The notes under the pieces are model-generated. The model was not told where the DNA came from and did not search any database. It saw nothing but the letters and a program-made list of their open reading frames with translations. From Flavobacterium sp. CS20 (GTDB lineage: Bacteria > Bacteroidota > Bacteroidia > Flavobacteriales > Flavobacteriaceae): a DNA stretch of 64,000 nucleotides. Positions 33,255-40,975 of this stretch are shown here, in pieces. Every line of letters begins with the position of its first letter. Within the stretch, counting starts at the first letter, position 1. The translations under genes were made by a program, and so were the position numbers. Location of the stretch: contig NZ_CP073015.1 of NCBI RefSeq assembly GCF_018080005.1, positions 2,384,501-2,448,500 of the forward strand, written 5' to 3'.

Positions 33255-34304
33255 GTGAATATACACGAAAAATATATGAAACGCTGTTTAGATTTGGCTA
33301 AAAATGGTTTAGGTCAAACCTATCCAAACCCAATGGTGGGTCGCGTAATTGTGCATAAAGACAAAATCATTGCCGAAGGTTGGCATCAACGCGCTGGTCA
33401 AGCCCACGCCGAAGTCAATGCCATCAACCAAATTAAAGACCAAAGCCTTATCAAGCACGCCACATTATACGTCAGTTTAGAGCCTTGCAGTCACTACGGT
33501 AAAACACCGCCTTGTGCAGATTTAATCATAGACAAAGGTTTTAAAAAAATAGTCATCGGCAGTATTGATCCCTTTGCAAAAGTGAAAGGCAAAGGCATTC
33601 AAAAATTAATGGCTAAGGGTTGCGAAGTTGTTCTCGGCGTTTTGGAAGATGAATGTTTAGACCTCAACAAACGCTTTATCATGTTTCACACACACAAACG
33701 CCCTTATATTATTCTCAAGTGGGTAGAGTCTCAAGATGGGTTTTTAAGTCCATTTGAGTTTTGCAGAGACCAAAATCAAGCCCCAGTTTGGTTAACCAAC
33801 ACCTATTCAAAACAGCGGGTTCATCAATGGCGTAGCCAAGAGCAAGCTATTTTAGTAGGTACGCATACCGCTTTGATGGACAACCCAGCCTTGACCACAA
33901 GACTGTGGAAAGGTCAAAATCCACTCCGAATTGTCATTGATAAAAATTTAAAAATTCCTAAAACTTCCAAAATATTTTCTAACGAAGCCCAAACATTAGT
34001 GTTTACAAGTCGTCAAGAATCAGACTTTAAGACCACAACATTTTGTCAGATAGATTTTAAACAACCGATATTACCTCAACTCTTAAACGAACTTCACAAA
34101 AGAAACATCCAGTCTCTGCTCGTAGAAGGCGGACGAGTTACGCTACAGGAATTTATAAACGCCGATTTATGGGACGAAGCTCGTGTTTTCAAAAGTCCAA
34201 AACAACTCAAACTCGGCACAAAATCACCGATTTTTAAAGGTCAACTGATCAAATCTGAACGAATAGTTGAAGATGAATTGAAATTTTTCAAGCCTATAAA
34301 ATAA
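33255..34304 (+). CDS. ribD: Bifunctional riboflavin biosynthesis deaminase/reductase
   Basis: About 349 residues. The N-terminal deaminase has 'GQAHAEVNAI' (HAE) and 'SLEPCSHYGKTPPC' (PCxxxxxxPPC zinc site). The C-terminal reductase domain includes 'HKRPYIILKWVESQDGFL' and 'SLLVEGGRVTLQEFI'. It performs the second and third steps of riboflavin synthesis. The frame extends to an ATG at 33213, but that overlaps the divergent GNAT start. GTG 33255 gives 'NIHEKYMKRCLDLA' as in homologs, and ATG 33276 is the alternative. Confidence 0.9.
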   Translation: MNIHEKYMKRCLDLAKNGLGQTYPNPMVGRVIVHKDKIIAEGWHQRAGQAHAEVNAINQIKDQSLIKHATLYVSLEPCSHYGKTPPCADLIIDKGFKKIVIGSIDPFAKVKGKGIQKLMAKGCEVVLGVLEDECLDLNKRFIMFHTHKRPYIILKWVESQDGFLSPFEFCRDQNQAPVWLTNTYSKQRVHQWRSQEQAILVGTHTALMDNPALTTRLWKGQNPLRIVIDKNLKIPKTSKIFSNEAQTLVFTSRQESDFKTTTFCQIDFKQPILPQLLNELHKRNIQSLLVEGGRVTLQEFINADLWDEARVFKSPKQLKLGTKSPIFKGQLIKSERIVEDELKFFKPIK

Positions 34305-34340
34305 AAAATAGTTGTTTTGCCAGTTTCACTCTATCTTATC

Positions 34341-34492
34341 AATCTTAACCCAATTTTGTCAACCTAGACCAAAACTTGTCAATCTGAACCCAAACTTGTC
34401 AATCTGAACCCAAACTTGTCAATCTGAACCCAAACTTGTCAATCTGAACCCAAACTTGTCAATCTGAACCCAAACTTGTCAATCTGAACTTG
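34341..34492. repeat. 20-bp tandem repeat array
   Basis: Five exact copies of AATCTGAACCCAAACTTGTC (34381-34480) are preceded by two degenerate copies (34341-34380) and followed by a partial one (34481-34492). It lies between ribD and a small ORF whose TGA stop falls inside the last partial unit. Each unit reads without stop in some frames, but no protein context is seen. Copy number is likely variable between strains. Confidence 0.9.
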
Positions 34493-34679
34493 TTTCAGAT
34501 TCTATAGCTTTAACGCAATGGTTTTTGAGTTTGTCGTCTTTAATTTTATAATCAATTATTTGACCTCTAAAATCCCTTAAAATTAAATGAATGCTATCGG
34601 TGGTTTTGATAGGGTTTGTTTGTAAAAAAGCTAAATTATTTTGAGAATTGATACAGCACATGGGCTCGCTAAAAGGCAT
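34479..34679 (-). CDS. Hypothetical 66-residue protein downstream of tatA
   Basis: An ORF starting ATG at 34679, 27 bp after the tatA stop, on the same strand. The product has no signal peptide or clear motif ('STDSIHLILRD'-like strand pattern, basic middle, acidic end). Its stop lies in the edge of the 20-bp repeat array, so the array may have replaced the original gene end. Real coding status is uncertain. Confidence 0.35.
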   Translation of the reverse strand: MPFSEPMCCINSQNNLAFLQTNPIKTTDSIHLILRDFRGQIIDYKIKDDKLKNHCVKAIESETSSD

Positions 34680-34706
34680 AAAACTAAGGGTAAAAGTCTC
34701 AAGGTC

Positions 34707-35012
34707 TTAAAATTGTCTTTTGATTGGTCCAATTTTTTCTTCAATATCTTCTTTTAAAGATTGTCCTTCTTTTTCAAGAGATTTGGCTTGCTGTTTGACT
34801 TCATTTTTTAAGTCAACTCCCGTATCTTTGACTTTATAAGATTCTTTTGTAATTTCATATTTTATATCATCAGTAGCCTCGCGTATTGATTTTATGGTTT
34901 TGCCTAAAGTTCTTGCAATTTCAGGAACTTTGTCAGCACCAAATATCAACAACACAATAAAAAAAACCACGGCAATCTCACTACCGCTAATAAAAAATAC
35001 AATATTAGTCAT
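34707..35012 (-). CDS. tatA: Twin-arginine translocase subunit TatA/TatE family
   Basis: A 101-residue protein. One N-terminal transmembrane helix ('FFISGSEIAVVFFIVLLIFG') leads into the 'ADKVPEIARTLGKTIKSIREATDDIK' amphipathic helix with the conserved F/A-G-x-x-x-x-P-E hinge, then a charged tail. TatA oligomers form the passage for folded proteins. The length and 'KVPEIAR' motif could also fit TatB, but TatA-type use is common in Bacteroidota. Confidence 0.9.
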   Translation of the reverse strand: MTNIVFFISGSEIAVVFFIVLLIFGADKVPEIARTLGKTIKSIREATDDIKYEITKESYKVKDTGVDLKNEVKQQAKSLEKEGQSLKEDIEEKIGPIKRQF

Positions 35013-35182
35013 AGCACAAATATAGAAAATTTTACAAGTTCAAACCCTATAAATCAAAACTCTATCAACAATAAATCTTAAAAAATTAGTTATTAATAAC
35101 ATATTTAAAAAGATATTCAGCAAATTGAATAACAAAACCATAATCAGCGATAAATCTTTACCTTTGCAACAGATTATAATCT

Positions 35183-36403
35183 ATGCTTGAACCCAAAAAA
35201 ACCGAATACGAAACAGCAGTTCTTATTGGTATCATCAACCAATACCAAGACGAAGACAAGTCAGACGAATATCTCGACGAACTCGAGTTTTTAACCTACA
35301 CCGCAGGTGGCGAAGTCCTTAAACGCTTTCAGCAAAAGTTAGACAAACCCAATCCCAAAACCTTTATCGGTTCTGGAAAAATGGAAGAAGTCCGTGAATT
35401 TGTCAATGCCAACAACATTGGAGCCGCTATTTTTGACGACGAGCTTTCACCTGCTCAACAAAAAAACATCGAGAAAATACTCAAATGCAAAGTCGTTGAC
35501 CGAACTTATCTCATCCTTGATATCTTCGCACAACGTGCCCAAACCAGCTATGCCAGAACACAAGTTGAACTGGCTCAATATGAATATTTGTTGCCAAGAT
35601 TATCAGGTCTGTGGACACACCTTGAACGCCAACGCGGTGGTATCGGTATGCGTGGTCCTGGAGAAACCGAAATCGAAACCGACCGCCGTATCGTAAGAGA
35701 CAAAATATCTTTACTCAAGAAAAAGCTCAAAACCATCGACAAACAAATGGCCGTTCAACGTGGCAATCGTGGTAGCCTTGTCCGTGTAGCACTTGTAGGT
35801 TACACCAACGTAGGCAAATCTACCTTGATGAATATCATCAGTAAAAGCGATATCTTTGCCGAAAACAAACTCTTTGCCACGCTCGACACCACGGTAAGAA
35901 AAGTCGTTATCCGCAACCTGCCTTTTTTGTTGTCAGACACTGTGGGTTTCATTCGCAAACTGCCAACTCAACTTGTAGAATCGTTCAAATCCACGCTTGA
36001 CGAAGTGCGTGAAGCCGATTTATTGCTTCACGTGGTTGACATTTCGCACCCACAATTTCAAGACCACATCGAGTCTGTCAACCAAACACTTAGCGAAATT
36101 GACGCCAAGGACAAACCTTGCCTTATGGTTTTCAACAAAATAGACCAATACCAAGCCGAAAGCTTCGACGAAGATGACCTCATCAACGAAAAAACCGAAA
36201 AACACTTTAGCCTTAAAGATTGGAAAAATACTTGGATGAACAAAGTTGGCGACGATGCCATTTTCATCTCAGCCATCAAAAAACAAAACATTACATCCTT
36301 TAGACGAAAGGTATATAAAAAAGTGCGTTCCATTCACGTAACGCGATTTCCCTACAACAATTTTCTCTATCCCGAACTTAAAGATTTAGAAAACGAATCC
36401 TAG
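35183..36403 (+). CDS. hflX: Ribosome-associated GTPase HflX
   Basis: A 406-residue GTPase that splits or rescues stalled ribosomes. The N-terminal HflX domain ends in 'GERG-like GGIGMRGPGETEIETDRR', a hallmark. The G domain shows 'GYTNVGKST' (P-loop), 'DTVGFIRKLP' (G3) and 'NKIDQ' (G4). Normal length. TACCTTTG at 35159-35166 is a possible promoter box just before the ATG. The stop codon is 5 bp from a structured repeat element on the other strand. Confidence 0.95.
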   Translation: MLEPKKTEYETAVLIGIINQYQDEDKSDEYLDELEFLTYTAGGEVLKRFQQKLDKPNPKTFIGSGKMEEVREFVNANNIGAAIFDDELSPAQQKNIEKILKCKVVDRTYLILDIFAQRAQTSYARTQVELAQYEYLLPRLSGLWTHLERQRGGIGMRGPGETEIETDRRIVRDKISLLKKKLKTIDKQMAVQRGNRGSLVRVALVGYTNVGKSTLMNIISKSDIFAENKLFATLDTTVRKVVIRNLPFLLSDTVGFIRKLPTQLVESFKSTLDEVREADLLLHVVDISHPQFQDHIESVNQTLSEIDAKDKPCLMVFNKIDQYQAESFDEDDLINEKTEKHFSLKDWKNTWMNKVGDDAIFISAIKKQNITSFRRKVYKKVRSIHVTRFPYNNFLYPELKDLENES

Positions 36404-36408
36404 AATAA

Positions 36409-36553
36409 GGAGCAGAAACCTGCTTTCCGCTATATTTTTTGGGTTGAGCTCAAGCATCTGTTTGGCTTGGCAGGATTACCGCTTGTGGCGACACTCTGTT
36501 TAGCCAACATCTGCTAAGGCTCAGCCCAAAAAGATGCCACTCCAATCAGGGCT
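36409..36553 (-). ncRNA. Structured intergenic element, flavobacterial type (copy 2)
   Basis: Read on the minus strand it has the same plan as 4060-4206: an AGCCCTGATTGGAGTGGCATC lead, CTTTTTGGG stem (11 bp, 36519-36529 with 36439-36449, one G-U), a variable interior of about 70 nt, then CCCAAAAAATATAGCGGAAAGCAGG with a terminal AGCAG/CTGCT hairpin (36411-36415 with 36420-36424). The outer words are conserved between the copies and the interior is not. As with copy 1, its 3' end abuts the stop codon of a converging gene. Confidence 0.5.
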
Positions 36554-36594
36554 ATTCACCCAATCGGTGTTTTAAAACCCTAACAACAAACCAA

Positions 36595-36903
36595 TTCTTT
36601 TAAATAATCAACTCCAAATACGCAGTTTGAGTGACCTTTGTCATTTTAAACCAAAAACCTTATTCATAATTTTGACTACTTTTAAAACCAAACCTATGCA
36701 ATATCTTATCCCTTTTGTAGATTGGACTAGTGGCGCTATTTTGATGACTGTTGTTTTTGGACTTGTTATCATCGGTCTAGTTGGTTTTGTGATTTATTTC
36801 ATAAATTCTTCAGCAAAAAAAGAACGCGAAAAAAAGAATGCAAAGGATTAATTGAAGTTTCTTCTTTTAAATAATCAACTCCAAATACGCAGTTTGAGTG
36901 ACC
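36595..36903. repeat. 42-bp perfect direct repeats flanking a small gene
   Basis: Bases 36595-36636 and 36862-36903 are identical. Read on the minus strand, both would encode the same short protein end (VTQTAYLELII then stop). They may be twin remnants of a lost gene's 3' end (inference). The first copy is in the leader of the 51-residue membrane protein. Confidence 0.75.
36696..36851 (+). CDS. Small single-span membrane protein (51 residues)
   Basis: ATG at 36696. A hydrophobic helix lies at about residues 15-36 ('ILMTVVFGLVIIGLVGFVIYF'), followed by a strongly charged tail (KKEREKKNAKD). Layout of a small inner-membrane protein. A TAATTTTG box at 36667-36674 may be the promoter. The frame is open upstream to 36627, but that start would lie inside the direct repeat. 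No family recognised. Confidence 0.6.
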   Translation: MQYLIPFVDWTSGAILMTVVFGLVIIGLVGFVIYFINSSAKKEREKKNAKD

Positions 36904-36947
36904 AAGGGTTTTTATCGTGCCTTTTGTATTTTTTTATTATAAAATTA

Positions 36948-37277
36948 TTACGACTTAAATTTTGAAAGTAGATTTTTAAGGGCTTTAGGGTTTTTGCTAT
37001 TATTCCAAAACAACAGTAAATCAATCTGCTTTTTGTCTTTTCTATAAACATAAAATAAGCTCGTTTGTTTTGAAATCATTAATTTATAAATCCCTGTTTT
37101 TACTGATAATCTTCCTTGTAAAACGTTATTTGACAATAATGAAAGTTGATGTTCAACCATATGCATAAACTTTTCAACTTCCTTAAGGTTCCATTTGTAT
37201 TTTATGAAGTCTAATTCGTTTACGTATGATTGCTTAGCGATACTTGTCCAAAATATAGAATACCTGTCATTTGACAT
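36948..37277 (-). CDS. RelE/ParE-family toxin
   Basis: A 109-residue protein of the RelE/ParE fold: 'YSIFWTSIAKQSYVNELDFIKYKWNLKEVEKFMHMV' is the usual helical opening, then 'GIYKLMISKQTSLFYVYRKDKKQIDLLLFWNNSKNPKAL', the core strands. ParE toxins poison gyrase and RelE toxins cut mRNA; the catalytic class cannot be decided. It overlaps its antitoxin by 11 bp. Confidence 0.85.
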   Translation of the reverse strand: MSNDRYSIFWTSIAKQSYVNELDFIKYKWNLKEVEKFMHMVEHQLSLLSNNVLQGRLSVKTGIYKLMISKQTSLFYVYRKDKKQIDLLLFWNNSKNPKALKNLLSKFKS

Positions 37278-37512
37278 TATACTTTGCTCTTATTTCCTTT
37301 ACAACTTCACTGTGAGGTGACGTCTGATGATCATCTGATTGTTTTTTACTTATTAAAAGTAAATTTTGAATGTCATCAGGAAGATTATCAAAAAAATCAC
37401 TCGGCTTATGGTTCCTATAACTTTCATATATTTCATCTATTAGAATCAAAAAATCTTCATCAACTTCAGAAATTGACTTTTGCCATTTAGCTCTTAATTT
37501 TGTGTTATCCAT
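37267..37512 (-). CDS. Antitoxin of the RelE/ParE pair
   Basis: An 81-residue, mostly helical and acidic protein directly upstream of the toxin, ending 'SEVVKEIRAKYNVK'. The end overlaps the toxin start. A DNA-binding domain is not obvious, so autoregulation is uncertain. A minus-strand TATATTTG box (37539-37532) lies before it. Confidence 0.8.
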   Translation of the reverse strand: MDNTKLRAKWQKSISEVDEDFLILIDEIYESYRNHKPSDFFDNLPDDIQNLLLISKKQSDDHQTSPHSEVVKEIRAKYNVK

Positions 37513-37634
37513 AACTCATCATTTTCTATTTCAAATATAAAGAATTTTAAAATAAGTATCTTATAAGTACTAAAGCCTTATCACTCTGTTAATAAGACTG
37601 ATATTTTTAAAAATTAATGTTATTTTTAAAAATT

Positions 37635-38228
37635 ATGAATAGAATTATAACACATAAAGCACTGAATTTACTTTATTTGATAAGCATTTTGAGCTTGTTT
37701 TGGAGTTGTAAAACCAATCAAATTGCCAAAGCAGAAGCTAAGGCTAATGATTTAAAGATTTTGGATTCATTATATGCTAAAAAAGATTATCATATAAAAA
37801 TAAATGTGGCTTATCCTTTTGCTTCAGTAGCAACCACAAAAGTAGCTAATGAATTGTTGAGAAACACAGGCAATTCTGCTAACAGAATAGATGTTAGTGG
37901 CGATGGCAATTTTATAAAAATACAAAACGATACCGTTTCAGGCTATTTGCCTTTTTTTGGAGAAAGTCGAACAAGTTCTGGCTCTTATGGTGGAACAGAT
38001 CTCGCTATTCAATTTGAAGAACCTCTTAAGGATTTAAAAAAACAAATCAATACGGAAAAGCCTAAATTGAAATTAGAGTTTACAACAGAACAAAAAAGAA
38101 ATAATAACGAAAAATATGACGTGTCAATAGATATTTACCCCAACAAAAATGTAAGGGTCAACATCAGACCTGTTCATAAAACTGTTATGCAGTATGATGG
38201 GCGATTGGATGAGTTTAGTAAAGATTAG
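37635..38228 (+). CDS. DUF4251 family lipoprotein
   Basis: About 197 residues. Lipoprotein signal with lipobox LFWSC (Cys at about 25 from the ATG at 37635; another ATG lies 18 bp upstream). The mature part has the DUF4251 pattern: 'GYLPFFGESRTSSGSYGGTDLAIQFEEPL' and 'YDVSIDIYPNKNVRVNI...R'. Family function is unknown. It is a single gene converging on the ABC-F gene. Confidence 0.8.
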   Translation: MNRIITHKALNLLYLISILSLFWSCKTNQIAKAEAKANDLKILDSLYAKKDYHIKINVAYPFASVATTKVANELLRNTGNSANRIDVSGDGNFIKIQNDTVSGYLPFFGESRTSSGSYGGTDLAIQFEEPLKDLKKQINTEKPKLKLEFTTEQKRNNNEKYDVSIDIYPNKNVRVNIRPVHKTVMQYDGRLDEFSKD

Positions 38229-38321
38229 TCTTTTTTTGAACGGTGTTTAAATGCAGAATGGTTATTTTACCGCAAGGGTCGCTATGATTTCGCAATGTTC
38301 GCAAGGGGTTTTTTGATTTGC

Positions 38322-38390
38322 AATTCAAGACTTACCAAAGGAATATGATTCCTTGAATTTTTTCATTCTCCAATGGGTTTAAACCCATTG
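38322..38390. terminator. Palindromes between convergent genes (bidirectional terminator and 20-bp palindrome)
   Basis: AAGGAAT-ATG-ATTCCTT (38338-38354) sits inside a larger AATTCAAG/CTTGAATT arm pair, with a run of T after it. Downstream lies a perfect palindrome CAATGGGTTTAAACCCATTG (38371-38390). They lie between the DUF4251 gene (plus) and the ABC-F gene (minus). A terminator function is likely for the first; the second may be a repeat unit. Confidence 0.55.
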
Positions 38391-38403
38391 AAGTGCATAA
38401 AAT

Positions 38404-40248
38404 CTAGTCTGTCAACTCAAACCACCTCTCCGTTTTTTTATCAATATTTGTTTCTATCTCTTGAAGCTTAATGCTATTTTCTTTAATATCTTCTGCCGAT
38501 AAGTCTTCTAGAAAAGCTTGTTGTAGTTTTTCTTTTTCCTTTTCTAAATTTTTGATTTGGGTTTCCAATTGTTTGAGTTCTTTTTGCTCGAGATAACTGA
38601 GTTTGTTTTCGGGTTTTTCTTTTTCTTGAGGTTTTGAAGTTGTTGGTTTGGGTTCGAGTTTCTCAGCTGGCTTTTGGGCTTCATATTGTCTATAATCTGA
38701 ATAATTGCCAGGAAAATCTCTGATGTTTCCATTTTCAAATACAAACAAATGATCAACGATTTTATCCATAAAATAACGGTCGTGAGAGACAACAATCAAG
38801 CGACCTGGAAAATCCATCAAAAAATTCTCAAGCACATTAATCGTCACCACATCCAAATCGTTGGTGGGTTCATCGAGAATTAAAAAATTAGGATTTTGTA
38901 TTAAAACCGTACATAAATACAAGCGTTTCAATTCGCCGCCACTCAATTTTTCAACATAGTCGTATTGCTTTTTACGGTCAAACAAAAAACGTTCTAATAA
39001 TTGCGAAGCTGATATTTTTCGGCCTTTAGCCAGTGGAATGTATTCGCCAAAATCTTTGATGACTTCAATGAGTTTTTTGCCGGGTTTCACCTCTAAACCA
39101 CCTTGACGGTAATAACCAAACTTTAAAGTTTCGCCTAAAACTACTTTGCCAGTATCGGGTTTAAGGTTTTCAGTTAAGATATTAAGGAATGTAGATTTTC
39201 CGCTTCCGTTTTTACCGATGATTCCAACGCGTTCGCCACGTTTAAAATTATAATCAAAATTTTCAAACAAAGTATTGTTGTCAAAAGATTTAGACACATT
39301 ATGAAATTCAACAATCTTGGTACCGAGGCGTTCCATATTGATTTCAAGCTCTATTTCGTGGTCTTTTCGGCGTTGTTGAGCCCGTTTTTTAATGTCTTCA
39401 AAATCATCTATACGCGATTTTGATTTGCTGGTTCGGGCTTTGGGTTGACGACGCATCCAGCCCAGTTCTTTTTTGAAAAGCTGTTTGGCTTTTTCAGTTG
39501 AGGTTTCTTGCTGTTGTAGTCGTTCTTCTCGCTTTTCAAGATAATAGCTGTAATTGCCTTTATAAGTATAAAGTTCGCCTTGGTCGAGCTCCATAATTTG
39601 GTTGCACACCCGTTCTAAAAAATACCTATCGTGAGTCACCATAAAAAAACTCATTTTGGCTTGAGTAAAATAACCTTCAAGCCATTCAATCATATCAAGG
39701 TCTAAATGGTTTGTCGGTTCGTCAAGAATAAGTAAGTCAGGCGAATCTAATAACAAAATAGCTAAAGCCAGTCGCTTTTTCTGTCCGCCAGAAAGGCTTT
39801 TTACAGGTTTTTGTAAATCTTGTAGTTTTAATTTAGAAAGCACTTGCTGGTATTGGCTTTCAAAATCCCAAGCTTGATGAGCTTCCATAGCTTCAAAAGC
39901 CTTTTGATAGGCATCTGCATCACTGGGATTTTGAAGTGCTTTTTCGTATTGACTAATGACCTTGAGCATTTCGTTGTCTGATGCTAAAATGCTTTGTTCT
40001 ACATTTAGATTGGGGTTGAGGTCAGGTTCTTGAGATAAGAAACCGATTTTTATGTCATTTCTAAAATTGATTTCGCCTCGATCGGGTACATCTTTTTGGG
40101 CTAAAATTTTGAGCAAACTGGTCTTTCCACTACCATTTTGAGCCACTAAACCAATTTTTTGACCGTGGTTAATGCCAAAAGATAAATCTTCAAAAAGCCT
40201 TAGCGTGCCATAAGATTTGGCGATGTGTTCAACAGAAATGAGGTTCAT
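38404..40248 (-). CDS. ABC-F family ATPase (Uup-like)
   Basis: A 614-residue protein with two soluble ABC domains and no membrane part. Domain 1: 'VAQNGSGKTSLLK' and 'SLSGGQKKRLALAILLLDSPDLLILDEPTNHLD'. Domain 2: 'IGKNGSGKSTFLN' and 'KLSGGELKRLYLCTVL'. A basic linker follows the first domain, and a C-terminal coiled coil (about 540-605) marks the Uup subgroup. ABC-F proteins act on ribosomes or DNA intermediates. Two bases separate it from lspA upstream. Confidence 0.92.
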   Translation of the reverse strand: MNLISVEHIAKSYGTLRLFEDLSFGINHGQKIGLVAQNGSGKTSLLKILAQKDVPDRGEINFRNDIKIGFLSQEPDLNPNLNVEQSILASDNEMLKVISQYEKALQNPSDADAYQKAFEAMEAHQAWDFESQYQQVLSKLKLQDLQKPVKSLSGGQKKRLALAILLLDSPDLLILDEPTNHLDLDMIEWLEGYFTQAKMSFFMVTHDRYFLERVCNQIMELDQGELYTYKGNYSYYLEKREERLQQQETSTEKAKQLFKKELGWMRRQPKARTSKSKSRIDDFEDIKKRAQQRRKDHEIELEINMERLGTKIVEFHNVSKSFDNNTLFENFDYNFKRGERVGIIGKNGSGKSTFLNILTENLKPDTGKVVLGETLKFGYYRQGGLEVKPGKKLIEVIKDFGEYIPLAKGRKISASQLLERFLFDRKKQYDYVEKLSGGELKRLYLCTVLIQNPNFLILDEPTNDLDVVTINVLENFLMDFPGRLIVVSHDRYFMDKIVDHLFVFENGNIRDFPGNYSDYRQYEAQKPAEKLEPKPTTSKPQEKEKPENKLSYLEQKELKQLETQIKNLEKEKEKLQQAFLEDLSAEDIKENSIKLQEIETNIDKKTERWFELTD

Positions 40249-40250
40249 AG

Positions 40251-40862
40251 TTAAGAGGTCTTATCTTTTTTTGGGAAAGCTTTTTTGTGAAATACCAACA
40301 GAATTCCAAAACCTGTGCTTATAGCCGTATCAGCAATGTTGAAAACAGGTTCAAAAAACACAAAGCGTTCGCCACCCCAAATGGGAATCCAGCTCGGTAA
40401 AATATCATCGTAAATTGGAAAATAAAGCATGTCAACAACTTTGCCCTTGAGTATAGGTGCGTAACCACCACCTTCTGGAAACATAGTAGCTACTTGATCT
40501 AAACTGTCACTAAAAATAGTCCCATAAAACACAGAATCGATAATATTGCCCATCGCACCAGCAAATATCAAGCTGATGGCAATTAACAAGATTTTTGGTG
40601 CTTTTTTTCGAGTCGAATCCCATAACCACCAACCAATGCCAACAATAGCAAATAGGCGAAATACAGTGAGTATGATTTTGCCATAATCACCCGGAATTTT
40701 TGCTCCCCAAGCCATTCCTTCATTTTCTATAAAAAGAATCTGAAACCAGGAAAACACTTCAACGCTTTCATACAGTTTGAAATGGGTTTTGATATAAATT
40801 TTAGAAATCTGGTCTATAATTAAAATCACGATTATAAACCAGATTGATTTTTTTAAGTTCAT
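40251..40862 (-). CDS. lspA: Lipoprotein signal peptidase (SPase II), intact copy
   Basis: A 203-residue inner-membrane aspartic peptidase that cleaves prolipoproteins. Four transmembrane helices. Catalytic Asp residues lie in 'GAMGNIIDSVFYG' and 'FNIADTAISTG'. Length is typical for Bacteroidota. The 5' 293 bp (from 40570) belong to a 989-bp direct repeat. The second copy (to 50603) keeps only the first about 97 residues and lacks both Asp, so this is the working gene. The ABC-F gene follows 2 bp downstream. Confidence 0.93.
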   Translation of the reverse strand: MNLKKSIWFIIVILIIDQISKIYIKTHFKLYESVEVFSWFQILFIENEGMAWGAKIPGDYGKIILTVFRLFAIVGIGWWLWDSTRKKAPKILLIAISLIFAGAMGNIIDSVFYGTIFSDSLDQVATMFPEGGGYAPILKGKVVDMLYFPIYDDILPSWIPIWGGERFVFFEPVFNIADTAISTGFGILLVFHKKAFPKKDKTS

Positions 40863-40975
40863 CTATATAAAAGATTTGAAAGGCAAAAATAGGGTTTTTA
40901 TTCCATTTGCCTAACAATGATATTGCCGTTTACGCTCTTGAGGTTGATTTGATTTTTTTTTTGAATAAAACGAAT

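Noticed and set aside
34341-34492. CRISPR array
   Set aside because: Units are direct 20-bp repeats with no spacers, so this is a minisatellite. No other CRISPR-like array or cas gene was seen in the window.
36023-36036. CACGTG word in hflX as a third parS site
   Set aside because: Only the central hexamer matches; the flanking arms of the parS palindrome are absent.
40863-40975. Separate gene between lspA and the IS
   Set aside because: It is the severed 3' end of the secreted-protein gene, recognisable by comparison with 50639-50710.
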